Below, piece after piece: positions 1 to 8,440 of a DNA stretch of 64,000 bases. Where the stretch lies: positions 2,666,001-2,730,000 of the forward strand of contig NZ_CP117866.1 of NCBI RefSeq assembly GCF_028736035.1. Direction: 5' to 3'. The DNA is from Streptomyces sp. T12 (GTDB taxonomy: Bacteria; Actinomycetota; Actinomycetes; Streptomycetales; Streptomycetaceae). The notes under the pieces are model-generated. The model did not search any database. It had not been told where the DNA came from and worked only from the letters and a program-made list of their open reading frames with translations. A program made the position numbers and the translations under genes. Positions within the stretch are counted from its first letter, which is position 1. Each line of letters begins with the position of its first letter.

Positions 1-858
1 CTCGGGGTGGGCGGCCTCGCTGACCAGCTGGGCCGCTTCATTGATCTCGAACAGGCCGAGGTCCGAGCCGCCGGAGATGGAGAGCAGCACGCCCCGGGCG
101 CCGTCGATGGACGCCTCGAGGAGCGGCGAGGAGATCGCCATCTCGGCCGCGGCCACCGCGCGGTCGTCGCCGCGGGCCGAGCCGATGCCCATGAGGGCCG
201 AACCGGCCTCGGACATGACCGACTTGACGTCGGCGAAGTCGAGGTTGATCAGACCCGGCGTGGTGATGAGGTCGGTGATGCCCTGGACACCGGAGAGCAG
301 GACCTGGTCGGCCGACTTGAAGGCGTCGAGCACCGAGACCTGGCGGTCCGAGATGGACAGCAGCCGGTCGTTCGGGATGACGATGAGGGTGTCGACCTCT
401 TCGCGGAGTTCGGCGATGCCGTCCTCGGCCTGGTTGGCGCGGCGCCGTCCCTCGAAGGTGAACGGGCGCGTGACCACGCCGATGGTGAGGGCGCCCAGAT
501 TGCGGGCGATGTTGGCCACGACGGGCGCGCCGCCGGTGCCGGTGCCGCCGCCTTCACCGGCCGTCACGAAGACCATGTCGGCCCCCTTGAGGACCTCTTC
601 GATCTCCTCGCGGTGGTCCTCGGCGGCCTTGCGGCCGACGGCCGGGTTGGCTCCGGCGCCGAGTCCGCGGGTGAGTTCACGGCCTACGTCGAGCTTGACG
701 TCGGCGTCGCTCATCAACAGAGCTTGCGCGTCGGTGTTGATGGCGATGAACTCGACGCCCTTGAGACCGACCTCGATCATCCGGTTGATGGCATTGACAC
801 CACCGCCGCCGACACCGATGACTTTGATGACTGCGAGGTAGTTCTGCGGTGCTGCCAC
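1..858 (-). CDS. ftsZ: Cell division protein FtsZ (3' end outside window)
   Basis: Tubulin-like GTPase that polymerises into the Z-ring and Z-ladders; in Streptomyces it is needed for septation, above all in sporulating aerial hyphae. The first 286 residues are present; the C-terminal part lies beyond base 1. The N-terminus begins [20 protein letters not shown], and the tubulin signature GGGTGTG lies at residues 103-109. The GTG start at 858 is preceded by GAGAGG at a good distance. It is the last gene of the dcw run in this window and is separated from ftsQ by 290 bp, which fits its known separate promoters. Identification is certain; only the C-terminus is unseen. Confidence 0.98.
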   Translation of the reverse strand, partial: MAAPQNYLAVIKVIGVGGGGVNAINRMIEVGLKGVEFIAINTDAQALLMSDADVKLDVGRELTRGLGAGANPAVGRKAAEDHREEIEEVLKGADMVFVTAGEGGGTGTGGAPVVANIARNLGALTIGVVTRPFTFEGRRRANQAEDGIAELREEVDTLIVIPNDRLLSISDRQVSVLDAFKSADQVLLSGVQGITDLITTPGLINLDFADVKSVMSEAGSALMGIGSARGDDRAVAAAEMAISSPLLEASIDGARGVLLSISGGSDLGLFEINEAAQLVSEAAHPE

Positions 859-1148
859 GTCGAAGGCCTCTCGCCTCGAGTTACGGGTCGTCGGATCACG
901 GGGAAGCGCTGTGCTCCGCGAAACCCGGCGACTGATGCCGAATGGGACGGTCCGTAGCGCCGACCCGAACCCTAACCCTGAAGTTTAGGGTTACCAGTGT
1001 GTCTGTTCCTTGAAGTCTTCTGAACAGGACACTAAGTCGACAAGTGGCGCACGTTCAACGAACACGCCGAACCTCCCGTTTTTCTTTTCACCCTATGTGA
1101 TCAGCCATGTCGCTGCCCAACCAGGGTGCTGGCCTGCGCAGATGTGCG
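859..1148 (-). promoter_or_regulatory. ftsZ upstream promoter region with inverted repeat
   Basis: This is the only large gap inside the division cluster. Streptomyces ftsZ is known to have several promoters here, one of them sporulation-specific. The sequence shows AACCCTAA (968-975) facing TTAGGGTT (985-992), an exact 8-bp inverted repeat with a 9-nt spacer, and a GACAC pentamer at 1028-1032, the core of the WhiA recognition motif. The open frame on the plus strand across the 3' half of this gap has no family match that I recognise. Assignment of individual -10/-35 elements is not attempted. Confidence 0.7.
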
Positions 1149-1949
1149 TCAACTCGCTGATGACGCAGGGGCGGTGGGAACACTGACGTCGAAGTACCGC
1201 GCATCCGGCGAGGCTTTCATGAGAGCGGTGAGTGTGCGAGCCTTCGCGGCACCGTTCTCGCCACTCCCCCACGCGACGGTCCGGCCGTCGCCCAACTCCA
1301 GTGAGATGTCGTCGTAGGAACGGACCTTGACGACCGGGGTGACACGCGCGACGGCGGCCGGAATGGCGTCGGCGACCCGCACCGCCTCCCGCACCAGACG
1401 GTCCTCTCCGAAGCGGCGCAGGCTCGCGGCGGCGGAGCTCGACCGGGACACCGTCAATTCCAGTGCGGGAACGCCTTTCGGGGCCTCAGAAACCGTGGCG
1501 AATCGGACACCTTCATCGTCCACTTCGACGAACTTTCCGCCCCTTTGGACAATCAGAACCGGAGTACGCTCCACCACTTTCAGGCCGATTCCATGCGGCC
1601 AGGAGCGGACTACGTCAACCGCGTCAATTCGGGGCAATTTCCGACGCAGCCGTGCCTCAATCGCATCGGTGTCGACGGAAATCAGCGGCGCCCCGACGGG
1701 AACGTCGGCCGCCTCGAGGACCTGTGCGGGCGTCAGGACCCGGGTCCCGGAGACGGATACGCGCTCGACGCGCAGCCACTTGGAGCCGTACAGCAGCCAC
1801 ACCGAGCCCGCGCCGAGAAGCGTGAGCACGATGGCAAGAATGATGATCGTACGAAGGCGGGGGCGCCGCGGCCTCAACCGCCGGACGAGGGGCGGGTCGG
1901 ACGACTCCTGCTGGCGTTCACCGCGCTCGGCGGTCGTCTGTCCGGCCAC
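1149..1949 (-). CDS. ftsQ: Cell division protein FtsQ/DivIB
   Basis: Bitopic divisome protein that links early and late division proteins through FtsL/DivIC. The 266-residue product has a basic cytoplasmic N-terminus (RRLRPRRPRLR), one membrane segment near residues 33-52 (TIIILAIVLTLLGAGSVWLL), then a POTRA-type domain beginning WLRVERVSVSGTRVLTPAQV, followed by the FtsQ beta domain. GTG start at 1949 with GGAGGGCAGGGAG upstream. It lies 23 bp after murG. murC, which sits between murG and ftsQ in mycobacteria, is absent here, as I recall for other Streptomyces. Confidence 0.95.
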   Translation of the reverse strand: MAGQTTAERGERQQESSDPPLVRRLRPRRPRLRTIIILAIVLTLLGAGSVWLLYGSKWLRVERVSVSGTRVLTPAQVLEAADVPVGAPLISVDTDAIEARLRRKLPRIDAVDVVRSWPHGIGLKVVERTPVLIVQRGGKFVEVDDEGVRFATVSEAPKGVPALELTVSRSSSAAASLRRFGEDRLVREAVRVADAIPAAVARVTPVVKVRSYDDISLELGDGRTVAWGSGENGAAKARTLTALMKASPDARYFDVSVPTAPASSAS

Positions 1950-1972
1950 GCTCCCTGCCCTCCGTCATACGG

Positions 1973-3067
1973 TTACTGGCGGCGGTGCGAGGCGATCGCC
2001 TCGTACACCATGCCGACGAGCAGGTCGTCGGCGTCCCGGCGGCCGAACTCGCTTGCGGCGCGGGACATCTCGTACAGCCGGTGCGGGTCGGCGAGCACGG
2101 GCAGGACGTTCTGCTGCACCCACTCGGGCGTCAGTTCCGCGTCGTCGACCAGCAGTCCGCCGCCTGCCTTGACCACCGGCTGGGCGTTCAGCCGCTGTTC
2201 GCCGTTGCCGATGGGCAGCGGGACGTAGGCGGCCGGGAGCCCGACGGCGGAGAGTTCGGCGACGGTCATCGCGCCCGCGCGGCAGAGCATCATGTCGGCC
2301 GCGGCGTACGCGAGGTCCATCCGGTCCAGGTAACTTACCGGGATGTAGGGGGGCATCCCCGGCATCTGCTGCACCTGCGGCAGTTCGTTCTTCGGGCCGA
2401 CCGCGTGCAGGATCTGGATGCCGGCCTGCTGGAGCCAGGGCGCGACCTGCTGGACGACCTCGTTGAGGCGGCGGGCGCCCTGCGAGCCGCCGGAGACCAG
2501 CAGCGTGGGCAGGTTCGGGTCGAGCCCGAACGCGGCGCGGGCCTCGGGGCGTACCGCGGCCCGGTCGAGGGTGGCGACGGACCGGCGCAGCGGGATGCCG
2601 ATGTAGCGCGAGTTGCGCAGCTTGCTGTCCGGGGTGGAGACGGCGACCTGGGCGGCGTACCGCGAACCGATCTTGTTGGCGAGGCCCGGGCGGGCGTTGG
2701 CCTCGTGGATGACGATCGGCACGCCGAGGCGCTTGGCTGCGAGGTAGCCGGGCAGGGCGACATAGCCGCCGAATCCGACGACGCAGTCCGCCTTCGTGCG
2801 CTCCAGGATCTGCTCGGTCGCCTTGATCGTGCCGCGCAGCCGGCCCGGGACGGTGATCAGCTCGGGCGTCGGCTTGCGCGGCAGCGGCACGGCGGGGATC
2901 AGCGCGAGCTCATAGCCCCGCTGCGGAACGAGCGTGGTCTCCAGGCCCCGCTCCGTGCCCAGGGCCGTGATCCCCACGGTCGGGTCCTGCCTGCGCAGGG
3001 CGTCCGCGAGGGCGAGCGCGGGCTCGATGTGGCCGGCGGTCCCCCCGCCGGCGAGTACGACATGCAC
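1973..3067 (-). CDS. murG: UDP-GlcNAc:lipid I GlcNAc transferase MurG
   Basis: Peripheral membrane GT28 glycosyltransferase that adds GlcNAc to lipid I, giving lipid II on the inner face of the membrane. The 364-residue length is typical. The N-terminal glycine-rich loop GGGTAGH is at residues 7-13, and the C-terminal UDP-GlcNAc site appears as LLVSGGSQGARRLNE and later CRAGAMTVAELSAVGLPA. The GTG start at 3067 begins MHVVLAGGG. It starts 6 bp after the ftsW stop, consistent with co-transcription. Confidence 0.98.
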   Translation of the reverse strand: MHVVLAGGGTAGHIEPALALADALRRQDPTVGITALGTERGLETTLVPQRGYELALIPAVPLPRKPTPELITVPGRLRGTIKATEQILERTKADCVVGFGGYVALPGYLAAKRLGVPIVIHEANARPGLANKIGSRYAAQVAVSTPDSKLRNSRYIGIPLRRSVATLDRAAVRPEARAAFGLDPNLPTLLVSGGSQGARRLNEVVQQVAPWLQQAGIQILHAVGPKNELPQVQQMPGMPPYIPVSYLDRMDLAYAAADMMLCRAGAMTVAELSAVGLPAAYVPLPIGNGEQRLNAQPVVKAGGGLLVDDAELTPEWVQQNVLPVLADPHRLYEMSRAASEFGRRDADDLLVGMVYEAIASHRRQ

Positions 3068-3073
3068 CGAAAT

Positions 3074-4435
3074 TCACCGCTCTCCGGACGAGCGCGCCGC
3101 CGAGGCACGCCGTCGCATCGTGTTCCATCTCCGAGGCTCCCGGCCGCGGCCGGCACCTCCCGCACGCTTTCTACCAAAGCGGGGTTGCCGCGCAGAAAGC
3201 GCTGCCCGCGCAGCGGGCTCGTCGCGTGCGAAGGCGATCAGCAGCCCGATGGCGAACATGGTCGGCAGCAAGGCGGATCCCCCGTAGGAGAACAGCGGGA
3301 GGGGGACGCCGGCGATCGGCAGCAGGCCAAGCACCGCACCGATGTTGATCACGGCTTGCGCGGTGATCCAGGTGGTCACACCTCCCGCGGCATACCTCAC
3401 GAAGGGGTCCTCCGTGCGTCCGGCCACGCGGATACCCGCATAGCCTAGAGCCGCGAAGAGGGCGAGCACCGACACCGTCCCCGCCAAGCCCAGTTCCTCA
3501 CCGGTGACGGCGAAGATGAAGTCCGTGTGGGCTTCGGGGAGTTGCCCCCATTTCTCCATACTCGCACCCAGTCCGGAGCCGAAGATTCCGCCGGAAGCGA
3601 GCGCATAGATGCCGTGCACCGCCTGCCAGCAGTCGACGAGGCCGCTGCGCGGCTCGGTGGCGCCGAGGCACTGCAGGCGGGCCATGCGGTTCTCGCTGCT
3701 CTTGATGAGGATCACGCCGATCGCGGCGGCGACCGACAGCACCCCCACGAACAGCCGGGTCGGCGCCCCCGCCAGCCACAGCAGGCCGAACAGGATCGCC
3801 GACAGGATGATCGCCGTCCCCATGTCGCCGCCGAGCATGATCAGCCCGAGCAGCATGAAGGCGACCGGCACGAGCGGCACGAGCATGTGCTTCCACTGCG
3901 TCAGCAGCTTCTTGTCCTGCTTGCGCGCGATCAGGTCGGCGCCCCACAGCACCAGCGCGAGCTTGCCGAACTCGCTGGGCTGGATCTGGAAGGAGCCGCC
4001 GAGGGCGATCCAGTTCTGGTTGCCGTTGACCGCGACTCCTATCCCGGGCACCTGCACCAGAGCCATCAGGAAGACGGCACCGGCGAGGATCGGATAGGCG
4101 AGCGCCCGGTGCAGCTTCACGGGCATCCGGGAGGCGGCGAACAGCAGCCCGGCGCCGATCACGGCGGCCAGCAGCTGCTTGCGGAAGAAGTACGACCCGG
4201 GCAGCGACATCTGCAGCGCGGTGATCTGGGAGGCCGAGTAGACCATCACCAGACCGAGCACGGTGATCAGCAGGCTGCCGCCGAGGATCAGGTAGTACGC
4301 GGTCAGCGGCCGGTCCCAGGCCCGGTGCAGGCGCGTGTAGAGCCGCCGTACGGCGTTGTCGCGCGGCGGCCCGGGAGCGACGGGGCGCCGAACCGCCCGC
4401 TGGACGGGGGGTCGTCCCGTACGGCTACCGGGCAT
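3074..4435 (-). CDS. ftsW: SEDS peptidoglycan glycosyltransferase FtsW
   Basis: Polytopic SEDS-family glycosyltransferase that polymerises lipid II at the septum with its partner class B PBP, here FtsI. The 453-residue product has a cytoplasmic tail of about 45 residues, then around ten membrane segments starting TAYYLILGGSLLITVLGLVM. The conserved C-terminal SEDS stretch PLPLFSYGGSALL is present. The C-terminal tail is rich in Arg and Gly (KRAGGAGRGREPRR). ATG at 4435, 103 bp after murD. RodA is the paralogue to exclude; position inside the dcw cluster favours FtsW. Confidence 0.95.
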   Translation of the reverse strand: MPGSRTGRPPVQRAVRRPVAPGPPRDNAVRRLYTRLHRAWDRPLTAYYLILGGSLLITVLGLVMVYSASQITALQMSLPGSYFFRKQLLAAVIGAGLLFAASRMPVKLHRALAYPILAGAVFLMALVQVPGIGVAVNGNQNWIALGGSFQIQPSEFGKLALVLWGADLIARKQDKKLLTQWKHMLVPLVPVAFMLLGLIMLGGDMGTAIILSAILFGLLWLAGAPTRLFVGVLSVAAAIGVILIKSSENRMARLQCLGATEPRSGLVDCWQAVHGIYALASGGIFGSGLGASMEKWGQLPEAHTDFIFAVTGEELGLAGTVSVLALFAALGYAGIRVAGRTEDPFVRYAAGGVTTWITAQAVINIGAVLGLLPIAGVPLPLFSYGGSALLPTMFAIGLLIAFARDEPAARAALSARQPRFGRKRAGGAGRGREPRRWNTMRRRASAARSSGER

Positions 4436-4538
4436 CGGCGCTCACCGCCCCGCCATGGGCGTACGTACTGGCCGGCCACATCCGAGTCACGCGTCCCTCC
4501 AAGGGTCCCGAAGCACCCGCAGTGGCCGAGACCCGGCG

Positions 4539-5963
4539 TCAGGCGCCCGCGCCGAGTTCGCGAACCGCCTCCGCGAACGCGTCACCGCGCTGGTTGTAGT
4601 TGGCGAACATGTCCATCGAGGCACAGGCCGGGGCAAGGAGCACCGTGTCGCCGGGCTGTGCGAGGCCCTTCGCCTCCTGGACTGCCGCGAGCATCGCCCC
4701 AGTGTCGGTCCGGTCGAGGTCGACGACGGGTACTTCCGGCGCGTGTCGCGCGAGGGCTTCGCGGATCAGGCCTCGATCGGCGCCGATGAGGACGGCTCCG
4801 CGAAGCCGCTTTGCCGACTTGGCGACCAGTTCCTCGAAGACGGCGCCCTTCGCGAGCCCGCCCGCGATCCACACGATGGACTCGTAGGCCGCCAACGAGG
4901 CCTCCGCCGCGTGCGTGTTGGTGGCCTTGGAGTCGTCGACGTATGCGACCTGGGCCACGTCCGCCACGTGCGCGATGCGGTGGGCGTCCGGAGTGAAGGC
5001 CCGCAGGCCGTCCTGTACGGCCTTGGGGGGCACCCCGTAGGCCCGGGCGAGGGCTGCTGCCGCGAGGGCGTTGGCGATGTTGTGCGGGGCCGGCGGGTTG
5101 ACGTCGGCGACCTCGGCGAGCTCCTGGGCGTTCTTCTGCCGGTCCTCGACGAAGGCGCGGTCGACGAGGATGCCCTCCACGACGCCGAGTTGGGACGGGG
5201 CCGGGGCGCCGAGGGTGAAGCCGATGGCCCGGCAGCCCTCCTCGACGTCCGCCTCGCGCACCAGGTCCTCGGTGGCCTTGTCGGCGACGTTGTAGACGCA
5301 GGCGATGCGATTGCCCTCGTAGATACGGCCCTTGTCGCGCGCGTACGCGTCCATGGAGCCGTGCCAGTCCAGGTGGTCCGGTGCCAGGTTCAGGACGGCG
5401 GCGGAGTGGGCGCGCAGGGAAGGCGCCCAGTGGAGCTGGTAGCTCGACAACTCCACTGCGAGGACGTCGTACTGCTCCTCGCCGAGCACCGCGTCGAGGA
5501 CCGAGACGCCGATGTTGCCGACGGCGGCGGTGCGCAGACCGGCGGCCTTCAGGATGGAGGCCAGCATCTGGGTGGTCGTGGTCTTGCCGTTGGTGCCCGT
5601 GATCGCGAGCCAGGGGGCGGCGTCGGGGCCGCGCAGCCGCCAGGCGAGCTCCACGTCGCCCCAGACGTCGACGCCGGCCTCGCGGGCCGCCGCGAACAGC
5701 GGCTTGTCCGGCTTCCAGCCGGGTGCGGTGACGATGAGCTCGGTGCCTTCGGGCAGGGTCGCGCCGTCGCCGAGGCGGACGGTGATGCCGAGCGCCTCCA
5801 GTTCGGCGGCCTGCTCACGCGCGCGTGCGTCGTCGCCGTCGTTGACGACCGTGACGAGCGCCCCGCGCGCGTGCAGCACCTTGGCCGCCGGGATGCCGGA
5901 GACGCCGAGTCCGGCGACGGTGACGTGCTTGCCCTGCCAGTCGAAAGGCTCCGAGGAGGTCAC
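4539..5963 (-). CDS. murD: UDP-MurNAc-L-Ala:D-Glu ligase MurD
   Basis: Cytoplasmic Mur ligase adding D-glutamate to UDP-MurNAc-L-Ala. With a GTG start at 5963 the product has 474 residues; the ATP loop GTNGKTT is at residues 123-129. The GTG overlaps the mraY stop by 4 bp (GTGA), implying translational coupling. An in-frame ATG at 5978 would add five residues (MGSRK) but would lie inside mraY and has no well-placed ribosome site. The same frame stays open far upstream, antisense-like through mraY, and must not be read as one 839-residue protein. Confidence 0.95.
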   Translation of the reverse strand: MTSSEPFDWQGKHVTVAGLGVSGIPAAKVLHARGALVTVVNDGDDARAREQAAELEALGITVRLGDGATLPEGTELIVTAPGWKPDKPLFAAAREAGVDVWGDVELAWRLRGPDAAPWLAITGTNGKTTTTQMLASILKAAGLRTAAVGNIGVSVLDAVLGEEQYDVLAVELSSYQLHWAPSLRAHSAAVLNLAPDHLDWHGSMDAYARDKGRIYEGNRIACVYNVADKATEDLVREADVEEGCRAIGFTLGAPAPSQLGVVEGILVDRAFVEDRQKNAQELAEVADVNPPAPHNIANALAAAALARAYGVPPKAVQDGLRAFTPDAHRIAHVADVAQVAYVDDSKATNTHAAEASLAAYESIVWIAGGLAKGAVFEELVAKSAKRLRGAVLIGADRGLIREALARHAPEVPVVDLDRTDTGAMLAAVQEAKGLAQPGDTVLLAPACASMDMFANYNQRGDAFAEAVRELGAGA

Positions 5964-7033
5964 TTTTCTGCTGCCCATCCCGCGTAGAAGAGACCCAGGC
6001 CAACAATCACACAGATGCCCTGGATGATCCAGAAGCGGACCACCACAAGCACTTCCGACCAGCCCTTGTGTTCGAAGTGGTGCTGGAGCGGTGCAATCCG
6101 GAAGACGCGCTTGCCGGTGAGCTTGAAGGAGCCGACCTGGATGACGACCGACATGGTGATGAGGACGAACAGACCGCCCATGATGGCCACCAGGAGCTCC
6201 GTGCGGGAGCAGATGGCCAGGCCCGTGAGGACACCGCCGAGCGCGAGCGAACCGGTGTCGCCCATGAAGATCTTCGCGGGCGAGGTGTTCCACCACAGGA
6301 AGCCCAGGCAGGCACCCATCAGCGCCGAGGCGATGACCGCCAGGTCGAGGGGATCTCTCACCTCGTAGCAGGCGCCCGGGTTGGTCAGGGTGCCCGCGTT
6401 GGCACAGGACTCCTGGAACTGCCAGACGCCGATGAAGGTGTAGGCGCCGAAGACGAGCACGGAGGCGCCGGTGGCCAGACCGTCCAGACCGTCGGTGAGG
6501 TTCACGCCGTTCGACATCGCGAGGATCATGAACAGCGCCCAGACCACGAACAGGATCGGGCCGATCTTCCAGCCGAAGTCCGTGATGAACGACAGCCGCG
6601 TCGAGGCGGGGGTGTTGTCGCGGGCGTCCGGGAACATCAGCGCGAGCACCGCGAAGGCGACGCCGACGATCAGCTGGCCGGCCATCTTCGCCTTGGCCCG
6701 CAGGCCCAGCGAACGCCGCTTGACGATCTTGATGTAGTCGTCGAGGAAGCCGACCAGACCCATGCCGACCATCAGGCCGAGCACCAGCAGACCCGAGTAG
6801 GTCGGGGCGTAGCCGGTGATGATCTTGGACAGGAAGTAGGCGATGACCGTCGCCAGGATGAAGGCGATACCGCCCATCGTCGGCGTACCGCGCTTGCTGG
6901 CGTGCCCGCGCGGGCCGTCTTCGCGGATGTACTGGCCGTAGCCCTTGCGGGCCAGCAGCTTGATCAGCAGCGGGGTGCCGACCAGGCTCAGGAACAGGCC
7001 AATGACTCCTGCGAACAGGATCTGCTTCATCAT
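5960..7033 (-). CDS. mraY: Phospho-MurNAc-pentapeptide transferase MraY
   Basis: Integral membrane enzyme making lipid I from UDP-MurNAc-pentapeptide and undecaprenyl phosphate. 357 residues, about ten membrane segments. The family motifs are visible: GPRGHASKRGTPTMGG near residue 44, NLTDGLDGLATG in the middle and MGDTGSLALGG. The ATG at 7033 overlaps the murF stop by 4 bp; a second ATG follows at once (MMKQ), so the true start could be one codon later. Also called murX in actinobacteria. Confidence 0.97.
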   Translation of the reverse strand: MMKQILFAGVIGLFLSLVGTPLLIKLLARKGYGQYIREDGPRGHASKRGTPTMGGIAFILATVIAYFLSKIITGYAPTYSGLLVLGLMVGMGLVGFLDDYIKIVKRRSLGLRAKAKMAGQLIVGVAFAVLALMFPDARDNTPASTRLSFITDFGWKIGPILFVVWALFMILAMSNGVNLTDGLDGLATGASVLVFGAYTFIGVWQFQESCANAGTLTNPGACYEVRDPLDLAVIASALMGACLGFLWWNTSPAKIFMGDTGSLALGGVLTGLAICSRTELLVAIMGGLFVLITMSVVIQVGSFKLTGKRVFRIAPLQHHFEHKGWSEVLVVVRFWIIQGICVIVGLGLFYAGWAAEK

Positions 7034-8436
7034 CGGGCGGAAACCTCACCCTCGGCACCGGTCTCGACGAGCGCCTGCGCCACGCTCTCGAGCCCGACCG
7101 ACCGGGACGCCTTCACGAGCACGACGTCCCCTGGGCGCAACTCGCTGCGCAACAGGTCGACCGCCGCCTGTGCGTCGGACACGTGCACCGACTCCTCACC
7201 CCACGAACCCTCGTTATATGCACCCAGTTGCAGCCAGGAGGCTTCTCTTCCCCCGACCGCGACGAGCTTGCCGACATTGAGCCGGACGGCAAGCCGTCCG
7301 ACCGCGTCGTGCTCGGCGAGCGCCTCGTCCCCGAGCTCGGCCATCTTGCCGAGCACCGCCCAGGTCCGCCGCCCCTTGCCCATGGCCGCGAGCGCGCGCA
7401 AGGCGGCTCGCATGGACTCGGGGTTCGCGTTGTAGGCGTCGTTGACGATGGTCACGCCGTCCGGGCGCTCGGTGACCTCCATACGCCAGCGGGAGAGGGA
7501 GCCCGCCTCGGAGAGCGCGGTGGCGATCTCACTTGCGGACATGCCCAGCTCATGGGCGACGGCGGCCGCGGCGAGCGCGTTCGACACGTGGTGCTCACCG
7601 TACAGGCGCATGGTCACTTCGCTTGCACCGGAGGGTGTGCGAAGGCTGAAGGCAGGCTGTCCGGTGTCCGTGAGTCGCACGTTCTCGGCGCGTACGTCCG
7701 CTTCGCCGGACTCTCCGAAAAGGATCACCTTCGCCTTCGTACGGGATGCCATGGCCCGTACGAGAGGATCGTCGGCGTTGAGAATCGCGGCGCCGTCCTC
7801 GGGAAGAGCTTCCACGAGTTCGCCCTTGGCCTGCGCGATCTGCTCGCGGCCGCCGAACTCGCCGATGTGGGCGGTGCCGACGTTGAGGACGAGGCCGATC
7901 TTCGGGGGCGTCAGATCCGTGAGGTAGCTGATGTGGCCGATGCCGCGGGCGCCCATCTCCAGCACGAGGAACTGCGTCTCCTCGGTGGCGGTGAGCGCGG
8001 TGAGCGGCAACCCGATCTCGTTGTTGAGCGAGCCCGGTGTGAACACCGTCGGCGCCTTGCTGCGCAGCACCTGGGCGATCAGGTCCTTGGTGCTGGTCTT
8101 GCCGGCCGAGCCGGTGAGGGCGACGAGGGTCGCGCCGAGGCGTCGTACGACATGACGCGCGAGGGCGCCGAGGGCCGTCTGGACGTCGTCGACGACGATC
8201 ACGGGCACGCCGACGGGGCGCTGGGCCAGCACGGCCACCGCGCCCGCCCGGACGGCCTGGTCCGCGTAGTCGTGGCCGTCGACGCGCTCCCCCACGAAGG
8301 CGGCGAACAGACTGCCGTCCTTCACCTGCCGGGAGTCGATGACGACGGGCCCGTGCACCTGCGCCGACGGATCCGGTATGTCGTGCGTCTGCCCGCCGAC
8401 GACTGAGGCGATCTCGGCGAGAGAGAGGGCGATCAC
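7030..8436 (-). CDS. murF: UDP-MurNAc-tripeptide:D-Ala-D-Ala ligase MurF
   Basis: Cytoplasmic Mur ligase adding D-Ala-D-Ala, the last step of the soluble precursor pathway. 468 residues. The N-terminal MurF domain begins IALSLAEIASVVGGQ, and the P-loop GSAGKTST lies at residues 109-116. The central domain carries VNDAYNANPESM, typical of MurF. GTG at 8436, four bases after the murE stop. Order murE-murF-mraY-murD is the usual dcw order. Confidence 0.97.
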   Translation of the reverse strand: MIALSLAEIASVVGGQTHDIPDPSAQVHGPVVIDSRQVKDGSLFAAFVGERVDGHDYADQAVRAGAVAVLAQRPVGVPVIVVDDVQTALGALARHVVRRLGATLVALTGSAGKTSTKDLIAQVLRSKAPTVFTPGSLNNEIGLPLTALTATEETQFLVLEMGARGIGHISYLTDLTPPKIGLVLNVGTAHIGEFGGREQIAQAKGELVEALPEDGAAILNADDPLVRAMASRTKAKVILFGESGEADVRAENVRLTDTGQPAFSLRTPSGASEVTMRLYGEHHVSNALAAAAVAHELGMSASEIATALSEAGSLSRWRMEVTERPDGVTIVNDAYNANPESMRAALRALAAMGKGRRTWAVLGKMAELGDEALAEHDAVGRLAVRLNVGKLVAVGGREASWLQLGAYNEGSWGEESVHVSDAQAAVDLLRSELRPGDVVLVKASRSVGLESVAQALVETGAEGEVSAR

Positions 8437-8440
8437 AAGT

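Noticed and set aside
1126..1317. Small plus-strand gene between ftsZ and ftsQ
   Set aside because: 63-residue frame largely antisense to the end of ftsQ, no ribosome site or family match.
4539..7058. A single 839-residue minus-strand protein covering murD and most of mraY
   Set aside because: Only the last 474 residues match MurD; the upstream part is the out-of-frame reading of mraY, kept open by high GC.
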